A stretch of DNA of 64,000 nt from Schistocerca nitens. Lineage: Eukaryota > Arthropoda > Insecta > Orthoptera > Acrididae. This document shows, piece by piece, positions 46,085 to 57,608 of this stretch (positions are counted from its first letter, which is position 1; each line of letters opens with the position of its first letter). The notes beneath the pieces are model-generated. The model was not told where the DNA came from and made no database searches. It worked only from the letters and a program-made list of their open reading frames with translations. Both the position numbers and the translations under genes were made by a program. Location: the NCBI RefSeq assembly GCF_023898315.1, contig NC_064614.1:72242501-72306500 (forward strand), in the 5' to 3' direction.

Positions 46085-46330
46085 TACCCATCGAGCAGTT
46101 GTGGGGTGTCCTGTGGATGTGTTGCAGCATGTCGACATGCCCCAACGACAGTGCAGCAATGATCAATCGTGCTGGTGGAAGAATGAAATGCTCTACCGCA
46201 AGAACTGCTTTCGAACGTTGTGGCCAGTACCAGAGCAAGGTGCAGAGAAAAAATGCCGTCAATGGTTTTGGCCTACTCTATTTAGAACGATGTCCTGCGT
46301 TTTGAGATGTCTAGGGGAACATCACGAATC
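46085..46330 (+). pseudogene. Tc1-like C-terminal scrap
   Basis: Starting right after the Tc1 end at 46082-46084, the plus strand reads PIEQLWGVL, the block with the third catalytic residue in Tc1 proteins. A decayed C terminus follows (NALPQELLSNVVAS, RARCREKMPSM). The first Tc1 element seems to have inserted into this older one at a TA; its other half was not located. Confidence 0.5.
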
Positions 46331-46494
46331 TCAGTGATTTCAGTACCATTATTGTCTTTGGAAAAATGATTGATGCCCTGTTCTGCTCATTGTGTATTTC
46401 TTTCATTTACTTTCTGTAGTATACTGTAGCAATACTTTCTATGAATGGTCTAAGTTTCATGGAGCTTAGTGACATATAACGCGAAAATTTCTCT

Positions 46495-47010
46495 GTAATT
46501 AATTGAAACCAATTGTGGAACTCACTTTTTGACTCCCTCATTCCTACTAGTAAGCTCATATCTTACCGTAACTGTTTCTTCTATCCATTCCCCCACTAAC
46601 ACATTCCCATCCCCATGATTAATAATCATCACCTCCTTTTACTTAGTGAATTACCCTTTCAGTATCCTCACATATTTCCTCTATCTCTTACTTTGGACAT
46701 CGGCATGTGTACTGAAGTTACTGTTGTTGACGTTGGTTCGCTTTCGACTCAGATGAAAGCAACCCTATTACCGAACTGTTCACAAAAAATCACTCAGTGG
46801 CCTTCGTCTGTATCCATAACGAATTTTATTCCCGTCATAACATTTTCTGCTGCTGCCTATATTATCTTGGATTCGTCCAGCCAGAAACCATGATCCTCTT
46901 TCCATTTCACTTGACCGACCCCCACTATATTTAAACTGAGGGCGTGCATATTTCCTTCCAGATTTTGTAGCACCACTACCACGTTCATATTTCTCCCATT
47001 CCTCGTCCTT
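46495..47010 (-). mobile_element. RTE-like LINE scrap, endonuclease part
   Basis: The minus strand matches the endonuclease region of the LINE at 33895-35640, with the same order of motifs (block at about 46960-46890, then VMTGIKFVMDTDE near 46800-46850). No usable frame remains. Confidence 0.6.
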
Positions 47011-47674
47011 CTCTTAGTACGTCTCTCATCAATTATTAAAAGTGATTAGATTATTAATTAGAAATGAAGAAAAGGTACAATTAAGAGCTGAGAAAAAATC
47101 CCGTTATCGGAATTGTGTTTTTAACGCAACATTTCCTTGCTTCGAGTGAGGAAAACTTTTTGATTATGTCACTGAGGTCAAAGTTAGCAATTGTGTCGTG
47201 CTCGTTCGACAATATAGACAAATTTGTCGATCTTCTTTCACCCATACTCGCACTTAAGTAATTTTTTAATCATCTTCCATTTCCTGAAACTCCATTCACA
47301 AAATGCTGTAGTGATTTACATTGTTATGTCATAAAAGCTGTATCGATGTTGAAAAAACATTCAAAATATCCAAATGGGAAGTCGTGTTAGTGGTCTTCGT
47401 GAGCTCTTTTACACTGAACCTTAAAGTAACTTCGCTCTCTCAGTGTCTCTGCCACATTGGGCACCAAAGCGAGATACACAGTTTTCAGGGTATAGAGACT
47501 TAGTTTAAAAGGTTTCCTAAGAGGAATTTAAAGTAGATGATTTGGTGTGATATACGAGATGTCAAGAATGAATTTTCCCATTACAGTGGAGTGTGTGTAG
47601 GTGTCAACGTAGTGGAAAATGAAATCTGTGTTAGCGATTTTAACATGGCTGTATTGTCAGCGACCGTTACAAAG
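47011..47674. other. Unassigned AT-rich DNA
   Basis: No gene or repeat recognised. Confidence 0.55.
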
Positions 47675-47970
47675 TAAAATTAAAACAATTGCAGCTCTCA
47701 GTTACGAAGATGATGTCTTTTTGGCCTAGGTTTCGGCCACTTCTAAGATGCTGCCGCAGCTTGAAATGTGGTACAGCCTTCATGACCTGCCTCTATGTGT
47801 CCTAGTTTAATATTTTGTGATTAAAGCGTTATAGCTTCATAGTTATTTTATACGTGAACATGCCATTTTTAAATGTTTTCTTTCTGGTGAAGACAGTCTT
47901 AGAAGTGGCCGAAACCTAGGTCAAAAGGACTTCATTTTCGCGACTGAGTGCTGCAGTTGTTTTAATTCTA
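47675..47970. mobile_element. Foldback MITE with 74-bp terminal inverted repeats
   Basis: The ends at 47675-47749 and 47897-47970 are inverted copies with about 10 mismatches; both contain CCTAGGTTTCGGCCACTTCTAAG or its complement. The 147-bp middle is AT-rich and non-coding. It is probably a non-autonomous DNA transposon; the target duplication is unclear. Confidence 0.82.
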
Positions 47971-48261
47971 GATCTGTCTACCCTACCAGGACTCAAAACT
48001 GGCAGCTTTGGGTTTTAGGGAAAATGCTCTAACAACTGAGGTATCAAAGCATGACTCTCGACAATCCATCACAGCTGTACTTCCCGCAGTATCACATCTC
48101 CTGCCTTCCAAGTAACTCAGTTCTCCTGCATACGTTGCGGGAATGGCTCTGCTGGAAGAAAGGTTACTGCAAAAGGCAGAATACCTTCTGTCTACTTCTT
48201 CATGGTTCTCAATTTTTCCTTTAAGTTCAACACCAACGTCCTCATCATTTTCGTCTGCCCC

Positions 48262-48770
48262 CGTAGATAAGTGATCAACGTGGTTGACTGACATCCGAAG
48301 GACCTGGGTTCGGTTCCTGGTGTCCCTAGGGATTTTTGCTTGGTGGAAGGTCTGATGTTGGATGCAGTCAGTCTCGTTAGGCCAACGGAGGAGCTACTCC
48401 ACCAGTAAGTATTGCATCAAAAGTAAGGAACCTGACAACGACCGCCGGCCGCTGATGGCCGAGCGGTTCCGGCGCTACAGTCTGGAACCGCGCGACCGCT
48501 ACGGTCGCAGGTTCGAATCCTGCCTCGGGCATGGATGTGTGTGTTGTCCTTAGGTTAGTTAGGTTTAAGTAGTTCTAAGTTCTAGGCGACTTATGACCTC
48601 AGCAGTTGAGTCCCATAGTGCTCAGAGCCATTTGAATCATTTTGACAACGACCGGGAGACCTTGTGCTGACCACAAGCTCCTCCATTCCGCATCCGACGA
48701 CAGAAGTGGCCTAGGATGATACGGCAGTCGGTCCAGTCCAGTTGGCATGTCTAGGTTCAGAAGGGTAAAC
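48262..48770 (+). mobile_element. tRNA-headed SINE with a 5S-SINE-type body, split by another SINE
   Basis: The head at 48262-48340 has an A-box-like stretch (TAGATAAGTGATC) and a B box (GGTTCGGTTCC). The body (GCAGTCAGTCTCG, GAGGAGCTACTCC, then ACGACCGGGAGACC and GGATGATACGGC) is the same as behind the 5S head at 42807. The common SINE at 48445-48642 interrupts it. This makes it a member of a SINE family whose heads differ but whose bodies match. Confidence 0.75.
48445..48642 (+). mobile_element. tRNA-headed SINE, full length
   Basis: A box (GATGGCCGAGCGGTTC) and B box (GGTTCGAATCC), tail ending GAGCCATTTGAATCATT. The duplication TGACAACGACCG at 48433-48444 and 48643-48654 lies within the other SINE and dates this insertion as later. 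Confidence 0.95.
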
Positions 48771-48964
48771 TTTTTTTTTCCTCTCAACTCCATGCTATGT
48801 GCCAACATAGCCACTTCATATTGAGGGCAGTCTCAAAAACGTATGTTATTCTATCAGTTAGATTTTTAAACCAGAGTTAAACCTTAGTTTAAACCAGAGT
48901 TTAAACCAGAGATTTATCCTATACTAATAATTTGGGTAAATAACTGTACTTCGACATTATTATA

Positions 48965-50342
48965 CAGTACTGGCCATTGAAATTGCTACACCAAGAAGAA
49001 ATGGTGATGATAAACAGGTATTCAATGGACAAATATATTATACTATAACTGACATGTGATTACATTTTCACGCAATTTGGGTGCATAGATCCTGAGAAAT
49101 CAGTACCCAGAACAACCACCTCTGGCCGTAATAACGACCTTGATACGCCTGGGCATTGAGTCAAACAGAGATTGGATGGCGTGTACAGGTACAGCTGCCC
49201 ATGCAGCTTCAACACGATACCACAGTTCATCAAGAGTAGTGACTGGCGTATTCTAACGAGCCAGTTGCTCGGCTACCATTGACCAGACGTTTACAATTGG
49301 TGAGAGATCTGGAGAATGTGCTGGCCAGGGCACCGGTCGAACATTTTCTGTATCCAGAAAGGTCCGTACAGGACCTGCAACATACGGTCGTGCATTATCC
49401 TGCTGAAATGTAGGGTTTCGCAGGGATCGAATGAAGGGTAAAGCAACGGGTCGTAACACATCTGAAATGTAACGTCCACTGTTCAAAGTGCCGTCAATGC
49501 GAACAAGAGGTGATCGAGACGTGTAACCAGTGGCACCCCATACCATCATGCCGGGTGATACGCCAGTATGGCGATGACGAATAAACGCTTCAAATGTGCG
49601 TTCACCGCGATGTCGCCAAACACGGATGCGACAATCATGATACTGTAAACAGAACCTGTATTCATCCGAAAAAATGACGTTTTGCCATTCATGCACACAG
49701 GTTCGTCGTTGAGTACACCATCAAGGGTAAGCGCGGCCACGGTCTCCGAGCTGATAGTCCATGCTGCTGCAAACGTCGTCGAATTGTTCGTGCAGATGGT
49801 TGTTGTCTTGCAAACGTCCCCATGTGTTGACTCAGGGATCGAGACGTGTCTGCACGATCCGTTACAGCCATGCGGATAAGATGCCTGTCATCTCGTCTGC
49901 TAGTGATACGAGGCCGTTGGGATCCAGCACGGCGTTCCGTATTACCCTCCTGAACTCACCGATCCCATATTCTGCAAACAGTCATTGGATCTCGACCAAC
50001 ACGAACAGCAATGTCGTGATACGATAAACCGCAATCGCAATAGGCTATAATCCGAACTTTATCAATGTCGGAAACGTGATGGTATGCATTATTCCTCCTT
50101 ACACGAGGCATCAAAACAACGTTTCACCAGGCAACGCCGGTCAAATGCTGTTTGTGTATGAGAAATCGGTTGGAAATTTTCCTCATGCCAGCACGTTGTA
50201 GGTGTCGCTACCGGCGCCAACCTTGTGTGACTGCTCTGAAAAGCTAATCATTTATATATCACAGCAACTTCTTGCTGTCAGTTAAATTTCGCGTCTGTAG
50301 CACGTCATCTTCGTGATGTAGCAATTTTAATGGCCAGCAGTG
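48965..50342 (-). mobile_element. Tc1-like element with both ends
   Basis: TA on both sides (48963-48964, 50343-50344) and inverted ends CAGTACTGGCCATTGAAATT and CACTGCTGGCCATTAAAATT, followed by GCTACA on both sides. At 1378 bp it is close to full length, with a minus-strand transposase. The ends are well preserved, so this is a relatively young copy. Confidence 0.92.
49250..50111 (-). pseudogene. Tc1-like transposase, defective
   Basis: The protein begins at the ATG read from 50111 (MPRVRRNNAYHHVSDIDKVR), with a helix-turn-helix near GLSYHDIAVRVGRDPMTVCR, a GSQRPRITSRRDDR linker, then SLSQHMGTFARQQPSARTIR. The catalytic part in 49253-49696 has VIFSDEYRFCLQ (first Asp), TFQQDNARPYVA (second Asp) and HSPDLSPIVNVWS, where Val replaces the usual catalytic Glu after SPI. 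A stop early in the linker and a frame change near 49700 also break it. The protein cannot be active; the termini could still be used by a partner. Confidence 0.85.
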
Positions 50343-50344
50343 TA

Positions 50345-51779
50345 CATGCTTGCTATGTAAAAGCCTATACTTAACTTTTTTGACTCGCTGTGCAGCATCT
50401 TTCCATCATTATCGTTAGAGTATCTAAGATATTTATTTTGAACAGTATCTAAAAAGGTTGAGGCAATGCATATTTGCGTAGGCTGAGGCTAGTGGCAGTG
50501 ACGCATTCACGTCGTTGATATGTTGTGCTTTGCTTTCGGTAACAGTGCTAAAACAGTTCGGTATTATCTATTCCAAATTATCAGATGGAGCGGAGTAACG
50601 TAATTTGTTATGTGCGGGGTGATGTTTGCGTATTTACACATGCGCTGCTATTGTGTTTCAGAGAACATTTGGTGCATCTAAATTACCTGTAGGGCTATTA
50701 CAAAAAGCAATTGGTTAAACAGTCAAATACACCAACTGACAACTAGCAATAGCTCTTTTAAATTTCAATTTCCCATTCATTTCCCACGGACGAATTTTTG
50801 AGCATTTATAATGGTTCATTTCCAGTGTAATTTCAGACCATCATTATCTGAATTAATATTAATTATATTTCTGAGTAAAGAGCAGACAGCTTTCATTATC
50901 GATAGTTGGTAGTATATTTAATCTTCCAAAATTTCGTTTTCTAAGTTGTTAAGTGAACATGATCTCTGGGTAGTTGTCATTAACTTCTAATTTCTTTTAT
51001 ACTGGTCTTTTGTAAGGGGTGATAATTATTTCCAGACAAATGACACATAAAAAAATTTAGCAGTTTCCGAAGTATTTTCAAGACTAAATTCATTCAACAC
51101 AGCAAATTAAAATTTTAGTATGTGAACAAGAATTAGTCTCAATTGGCAAAGTAGTTTTCAGTGGATTACACTTATTTTACCCCATTAGAACATTCATTAA
51201 CAGCATTCAAAATATGCATCACTGAGCTATCTTTTTAGACTCAGGAAGATGGGAGCAGTTTCTGGGTGTGTTAGTAATTGGAAGCCCAGCTCTTTTACTT
51301 TAGCTATGAGTGATCCAACTGTTCAGATTTCAATACATCAGCTATCTTGTGTAAATAAATAAATAAATAAATAAATAAATATTCAGTAATGCAGTAATGC
51401 TACGCTGTATAATCGTCAAATCACATTTTCCAAGCGATTGTCCTTAAACCATTTTCAGTGATGAGACTACCCCTTCGACGGTTCACATAAAAATAACCTA
51501 GTGGATGACGTCAGAAATTCCAAGAGGCTCTTCGTAGATGATGTTGATGCATTTAGGGTAGTCGCAACGCCACATACGTTGAATCCTTGATGTAGATACT
51601 GGCCGCTGACACTGAAACTAAACAAACGTAACATACTACATTACAGTATGAACATGCAATTGCTGGACAGTCACTGGAGGTAGTCACATCCACCATACAT
51701 ATATTAATACTTTTTCCACACATCATGAACACGACATTTCGTAATAATGTGGAACATGTCACTTTAACACAAGTTTCCT
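50345..51779. other. Unassigned AT-rich DNA with a simple repeat
   Basis: No gene recognised. It contains an AAAT tandem run at 51352-51381. The 69-codon minus-strand frame at 51553-51762 has no known motif. Confidence 0.55.
51352..51381. repeat. AAAT microsatellite
   Basis: About seven tandem AAAT units without interruption. Confidence 0.95.
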
Positions 51780-51784
51780 TTACA

Positions 51785-54335
51785 CAAAATAATAATAATT
51801 ATTATTTTTTTTTACAGTTACTACTTCATATCTAACAATTCATCTGTTGAGTTCTGGAAGGAGTTTTCATTCAGAAATTTTTTAAATTTGTTTTTAAATA
51901 TTGGTTGGCTATTTTTCAGACTTTTAATTCTATCTCACAAATGACCAAATACTTTTGTGACAGCATAATTCTCCCCTTTCTTTGCCAAAGTCAGATTTAA
52001 TCCAGAATAGTGAAGATCATCCGTTCTTATAGTGTTGTAGCTGTGCACTTCACTATAATTTTTTGAATTTGAATGTGTTATTAATAACAAATTTCATAAG
52101 TGAATATATGTATCGCGAAGATACTGTGTATGTGCCAAGTTCTTGAAATAAATGTCTACTAGGTGATCTTGGGTGGGCTCCAGCTATTATTTTTATTACA
52201 CACTTTTGTGCAATGAATACCTTTTCTCTTAATGATGAATTACCCCAAAATATGATGCCATATGAAAGGAGTGAATGAAAACAGGCATAGTAGGCCAGTT
52301 ACCGATATGTTTACCACCAAATTTTGCAATAAACCTAATAGCATAAGTAGCTGAACCTACCTGTTTCAGCAGATCATCGATGTGTTTCTTCCAATTCAAT
52401 TTCTCTTCAATGCACACACGCAGAAATGTTGAATATTCTGCCATAGCAACATACTTATGTTCATAGTCTATACTTATCAATGGTGTCATGCCATTTACAG
52501 TACAGAATTGTATAGACTGGGATTTCTCAAAATGTAGTGAGTGTCCGTTTGCAGAGAATCAAGTAATAATTTTCTGAAAGACATTATTTACAATTTCTTA
52601 AACTGATTCCTGTTTGTTGTGTATGATTACTATTCTTGTATCATCAGAAAAAGAACTACCTTTGCATCTTCAGGAATATATAGCGGAAAATCATTAATAT
52701 ACATTAAGAACAACAAGGGACCGAAAGTGAACTCTATGGGGCACCATTCTTGATACCTCCCCAGTAAGAGGACTGTGTTGATTTTTGCAAACTATGTGTA
52801 CTGTTAATTTAAACCTTCCGCATTCTTCTTGTTAAATATGAATTAAACCACTTGAGGACTGTCCCAATCATACCACAATACTTAAGCTTATATAGAAGAA
52901 TTTCATGATTCACACAATCAAAAGCCTTTGAGAGATCACAAAATAACACAGTCGTGATATTCCGTTATTCAATGGATTTAATATTTGATCAGTGAAAGCA
53001 TATATATAGTATCTTCCATGGAAAAGTCTTTCTGAAAACCTAATTGACACTTCGTTAGTACTTCATTTTTATAACTATGTGATGCTACTCTTGACTACAT
53101 TACCTTTTCAAGAATTTTGGAGGAAGCTTTCAGAAGTCAGATTGGGTGGTAGTTGTTAGCATCAGACCTATCCCCTTTTTTATGCAATAGTTTAACAATA
53201 GCATATTTCAGTCTGTCTGGAAAAATGCCCTGTTTCAGTGAGCTACCACATATGTGGCGGAGAATTCTACCTGTTGGGAACAATCTTTTAGTTCTCTATT
53301 AGAAATGCCATCAGTTCCAAGTGAGCTTTCACTTTTGAGTGAATTCATTATTTTCCTTATATCGCTAGGACAGGTGGGTTTAATTTCAGTTTTATCAAAC
53401 TGCGTAGGTATTGGCTCTTCCATATACTGCCTTGCATTTTCTCGTGAATAGCTGGATCCTATTTCCTCTACATCACTTAGAAACGATTATCGAAAATGTT
53501 TTCTACTTCTAACTTCTCGTTAACAAGGTTTCATTGAATCTGATAGAAATACGGTCTTCCTGTGCTCTCAGTTGCCCTGTTTTAACAAAATTCAAAATTG
53601 TTATAATTTTGTTATCAGATGTGGTAATCTGAGGCATTTTGCACATACTTCTGGATTTTTAATAACTTTTTTAAATACAGTGCAATAGTTATCATAATGT
53701 TTCATCGTTTCTGGATCATTACTCCTCCTACCTATAAGATGCGTTTCCCTTTTCTGTTTACAAGGTATTTTTATCATTTTAGTAAGCCATGGCCTTTAGA
53801 TGGTTTATTACAATGATACTTCATAGTTTTCTTAGGTGAACTGTTTTCAAATATATTCTTAAAGGTGTCATGAAATAGGTTAAATTTTAAATTAGCATCA
53901 GGTTCCTTGTACACCTCATCCCAGTCTAACTGTTGCAAGCTTTCCCTAAAATTTTCAGTTGTTCAATCTTTAACTGAATGCACTGTTTTGGAGGACTGTT
54001 TTGCGTTACTGTGTGGAGCTATCTTATATATCGTAACTAGCTGTGCATCGTGACCAGACCGATCATTCTTAAGAGGAAAAGCCTTTATTTGATTACATTT
54101 ATCTTTCTCTATAAAAACATTATCTATCAGTGTGCTGCTTTCTTGTACCACCCGAGTAGGAAAATAAATTACTGATTTCAGACTGAAAGAACCAAGTGAT
54201 ACTTCAAGGTCAACCTTTCTTTCGTACTCTTTCAGGAAATCTACAATGAAATCCCCACAAACAATAATTTGTTTCCCTCTGCCTGACAGATAGCACAACA
54301 AAGGATCTAAGTTTTTTTTCTAAATTAGCTGATAA
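51785..54335 (-). mobile_element. LINE of the Jockey/CR1 group, minus strand
   Basis: The minus strand shows the end of an endonuclease (IIVCGDFIVDFLKEYERK, FSLKSVIYFPTRVVQESSTLIDNVFI at 54280-54110) and a linker. The reverse transcriptase follows: SDIRKIMNSLKSESSLGTDG at about 53340, FCDLSKAFDCVNHEILLYKL at about 52930-52870, a decayed palm motif (FSDDT) at about 52640, and the thumb FLRVCIEEKLNWKKHIDDLL at about 52420. An A-rich 3' end (TAATAATAATTATTATTTTT on the plus strand) lies at 51785-51812. The 5' end with the front of the endonuclease is missing. It has many stops and frame changes. Confidence 0.78.
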
Positions 54336-54344
54336 TTTCCTACA

Positions 54345-54735
54345 GCAACAACGGATTCGTGCCCTCCCATCGGAATGATGAAGAAGGTATCGGAATTCAT
54401 CACACCACGCAATGCTCTACCACTATGCCAACGTCCAGTGCCGATGGTCACGTGCCCATTTCAGCCATAGTTTCCGATGTCGTTGTGTTAATATTAGCAC
54501 GTGCAGGGGTCGTCGGCTGTGGAAGGCCATCGTTACAAGTGTTCGTGCACTGTGTGTTCAGACACAGCTGTACGATGCGCAACTTAAAGTCAGACGTTAG
54601 TTACCCACAGTTCGCCGGTTGCTTTTTTTCACCAGTCTACGCATCCTACTACGCCCGACATCCATAATGAGGAACGGTCGCCCAATCCCAAGACGTCTGG
54701 ACATGGTTTCACCTTGCTTAAGACTGTCCGCCATG
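54345..54735 (-). pseudogene. Tc1-like transposase fragment, minus strand
   Basis: The minus strand reads MADSLKQGETMSRRLGIGRP and then HVLILTQRHRKLWLKWARD, HRHWTLA and IAWCDEFRYLLHHSDGRARI, the usual path into the first catalytic block of a Tc1 transposase (normally WSDESRF). Later parts of the gene are absent; the LINE ends a few bases downstream at 54335. Plus-strand frames at 54359-54667 are shadows. Confidence 0.66.
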
Positions 54736-55199
54736 TTTCCCCCAAAGTATAGGATATTCATACTTTTTTTTTACATACGAGTCACGATGCGAATGGAGAT
54801 TTCTAATTAAATGTATAGAAGAATTCGTCGTAAACGTGTGGTCAAATGCGAATGGCAATAAATCTTGAAAAAATGGTTTTCGCTTGTTTAGATTTCCTAG
54901 TGATGTTGAATGAAGAAAATATTTAATCAAAATGTCTCCGACACTCCCAGTTATACATTTAATTCCTAATGTAATTTTCAAGTGAATAAAATAAAATGAT
55001 TAGACAGTTACAGTTCATAATAATACTATGCCTGCCTCTCGATGTCGAAGTCAGCACCAGGAATGTTGCTTCTGAAGGACCCTGATGTTAGATGGTGGTC
55101 AAAAAACACGCTTCACATCATATTTCCACAAAATACGGCCGATCCTATTCGAAATGCTCTCTGCGTAAGACAAAAAGGCTGTAGACTTTAGTGCCACCT

Positions 55200-55745
55200 C
55201 GGTATCATCATCACTCACAGGTTGCACAGTTGGTCGGCATAGCTACTAACATCTGATCTGTGTTTTGCTATGACGATTGTAGCGAAAGGCCACTTCGAGA
55301 TGGTCTGACTTAGATGATAAACTCTCAGGATCCGAGATAACATGGGCCACATGAAACAAGGTTGATCCGGATGGAGACAACTATCAACCTGCAGACACAA
55401 ATCAGTGTGAGTTACCTTCCTAGAAACGGTAAGTCGCAATATACCACCAAGCTTCCTCCTGACCAACACATCGAGGATGGGAAGACTTATCCTTTCACAC
55501 ATCCATCGTGAAACTAATATGCAGGTGGACTGAATTCCTATGTTCTAAAAAGTCAAATTCTCACTGCTATGAGGCCTAACAACTAAATAATCTTCTACAT
55601 AGCTGAGAAAAACGCAGGTGTCATTACTTTGTCGCCGAAAAACATTGGGAGAGGCTAGTTGGTGAGAATTTCTTTGTAGGTTTCGAAGGGAGCTGTTAAT
55701 CTTTTGAGGAATGTAGGTCGATGCAAAATAAGCATTAGTAAAGAG
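55200..55745 (-). pseudogene. Penelope-like reverse transcriptase scrap
   Basis: On the minus strand, CVFLSYVEDYLVVRPHSSEN (the YVDD-type palm motif, decayed) at about 55610-55550 leads into the frame 55215-55502, which reads LPILDVLVRRKLGGILRLTV, SRKVTHTDLCLQVDSCLHPD. This FLDVLV...YRKPTHTDxYL signature is typical of Penelope-like elements. No GIY-YIG nuclease domain was found downstream. Only the RT core is recognisable, in broken frames. Confidence 0.7.
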
Positions 55746-56968
55746 ACATCAGGTGAATGTTTTCTACGTATTAATAGTGATCGTGGGCTTTAGTTTCACT
55801 CTAATCTGAGTGCTCTTGTGTGGTTGGTAGGTGGAGATTCGAGGTTAGTTTTTAGTCCAAGGCATTTTATCGTTTTAGTTTGGTAGATTAGGCTGTTATA
55901 AAATGTAAGGAAGAGGTATTTCGGGTGGAGTGCTTGGTGGTTTCCGTGAAATTATTGCCGGGTTGTTGCAATGTAGGTATCACGAGATGCACCAGGTGGT
56001 GTAGATTAATATTTTATTTAAATCTTCCATCGGGTGAGACGTTTGCCGCAGAATTTAAACTGCTCTTTAACGAACAGTCTCTCAGTATTGTCGCGTCGTC
56101 ACTATATTTCTGCATTATAAGTGAAAGAGCCGCACTGCACCAGCTGTCGCGAGCTGGCTGTGGGCGCTATTGGGTGCGGAGCCGACGAAAACACAGTTGC
56201 AGCAGATGCAGCAAAACTGTCAGTTGGTTTCCACCCTTCCGGCCAGAGACTGGTGCTCGTGGTGCAGACGACACAGCAGAGCCTCATGCGGACCACGGGA
56301 GCAGCAGGTCAATTGTCACGCCTTCTGGCAGCCGACTTGGCGGAACTTTACAAATACTCATCATTTTAAGTAGAGGTGTATTCAGTCTGGCAGCACCTAC
56401 TACAACTAGATATCCGTGCGAGACGACAGAGCTATATGGTTATGGAATCTGCCACCAAGAGTCTTGGACTCCACTACCTACGAACCGTCTGTTGTTTCTG
56501 GTGGCTGGTGAGCCACCTTAGAGTCACTTCAGCCCCAGATGGACTTCAGCAATTAAGGGCAGCCAATCGTGACCAAGTTGGTGCTGTCACATATACCACT
56601 GTATTGGTGCAGCACACTAGTGCTATATGCCTCCACTCGCAAGGGTGGACTAGAATTGTGGTGTTTCTTTCCCGCTATATGAAGCACGGCGGACTTCTGC
56701 ATCTGCAGGAGCTGCCTATGCTGAATTTTATAGTCACGCCAAGAAGCTGCACGAACTGCTAGAGACATTCAGCGTCAGCAGACCTTCTGCTGATGTCAAG
56801 ACGCCACTGCGCCCCCTTGTTGTCGGCACACGCCAAGAGGGCGTAACTACCAGGGTAAGTCAATGATTATCCGCAATTTAGTTATATTTTTGTTTATTTT
56901 GGCAGTACTGTCGTTTTACGTTGATGACGTATGCTTTGTTTATTTACTGTCATATCTTTGCAATTTTC
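55746..56968. other. Unassigned stretch with overlapping open frames
   Basis: Frames of 198 (55925-56521), 128 (56376-56762) and 82 codons overlap on the plus strand in a moderately GC-rich stretch. None shows a domain I know, and their overlap suggests chance in stop-poor sequence. It could be a retroelement leader or LTR fossil; no terminal repeats support that. Confidence 0.4.
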
Positions 56969-57090
56969 AATGAGTATGATGGACAAACATCTATTAGGCG
57001 CACTACGAATGTAGTGGTGTGGACATGTTGGGAATATGGATCTCACGGGGAGCGTGCAAGGGATAAGTCCCTGCAGACGCTATGTCCTCT

Positions 57091-57168
57091 GTGCCCACGG
57101 TGGCTCAGATGGATAGAGCGTCTGCCCTGTAAGCAGGAGATCCCGGGTTCGAGTCCCGGTCGGGGCAC
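57091..57168 (+). pseudogene. tRNA-like sequence, copy 1
   Basis: It has an A box (TGGCTCAGATGG), B box (GGTTCGAGTCC), a nearly complete acceptor stem (GTGCCC against GGGCAC) and an anticodon arm TCTGC...GCAGG. The 7-nt loop reads CCTGTAA, so the anticodon would be TGT (Thr), but the U33 that functional tRNAs need is a C. It is most likely a tRNA-derived part of the repeat and not a working gene. Confidence 0.75.
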
Positions 57169-57530
57169 ACATTTTCAACATGTCCCCAATGAAGTACATC
57201 AACGCCTGTTTGCAGCTAGGGTGTCCATTTAATTATCATTTCATTTCTAGCAAAGCTGCATGGTCATCCACGGTAACTGTTCTTTCGGGAACAGATACTA
57301 CCGTCATATATAGTTAAAATATGGCTTCCCGGCAATTGACCTTCTTGTGCGAACGCACACGCTATGCCAGAACTCGTACGGGACTTGGTAGATTAATCTG
57401 CCACGAGTAATGAGTATGATGGTCAAACATCTATTAGGCGCACTACGAATGTAGTGGTGTGGACATGTTGGGAATGTGGCTCTCACGAGGAGCGTGTAAG
57501 GGATAAGTTCCTGCAGACGCTGTATCCTCT

Positions 57531-57608
57531 GTGCCCACGGTGGCTCAGCTGGATAGAGCGTCTGCCGTGTAAGCAGGAGATCCCGGGTTCGAGTCCCGGT
57601 CGGGGCAC
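57531..57608 (+). pseudogene. tRNA-like sequence, copy 2
   Basis: The same as the copy 440 bp upstream, with A box TGGCTCAGCTGG and B box GGTTCGAGTCC. The anticodon loop reads CGTGTAA, again with TGT at the anticodon and without U33. Confidence 0.75.

Noticed and set aside
55925-56521. A 198-codon gene
   Set aside because: Three overlapping plus-strand frames are open in the same GC-rich stretch, none with a known motif, so composition explains them.
57091-57608. Two functional tRNA-Thr(TGT) genes
   Set aside because: Both lack U33 in the anticodon loop, have a mismatched acceptor base and lie at the same place in a tandem repeat unit. They are better described as tRNA-derived repeat segments.
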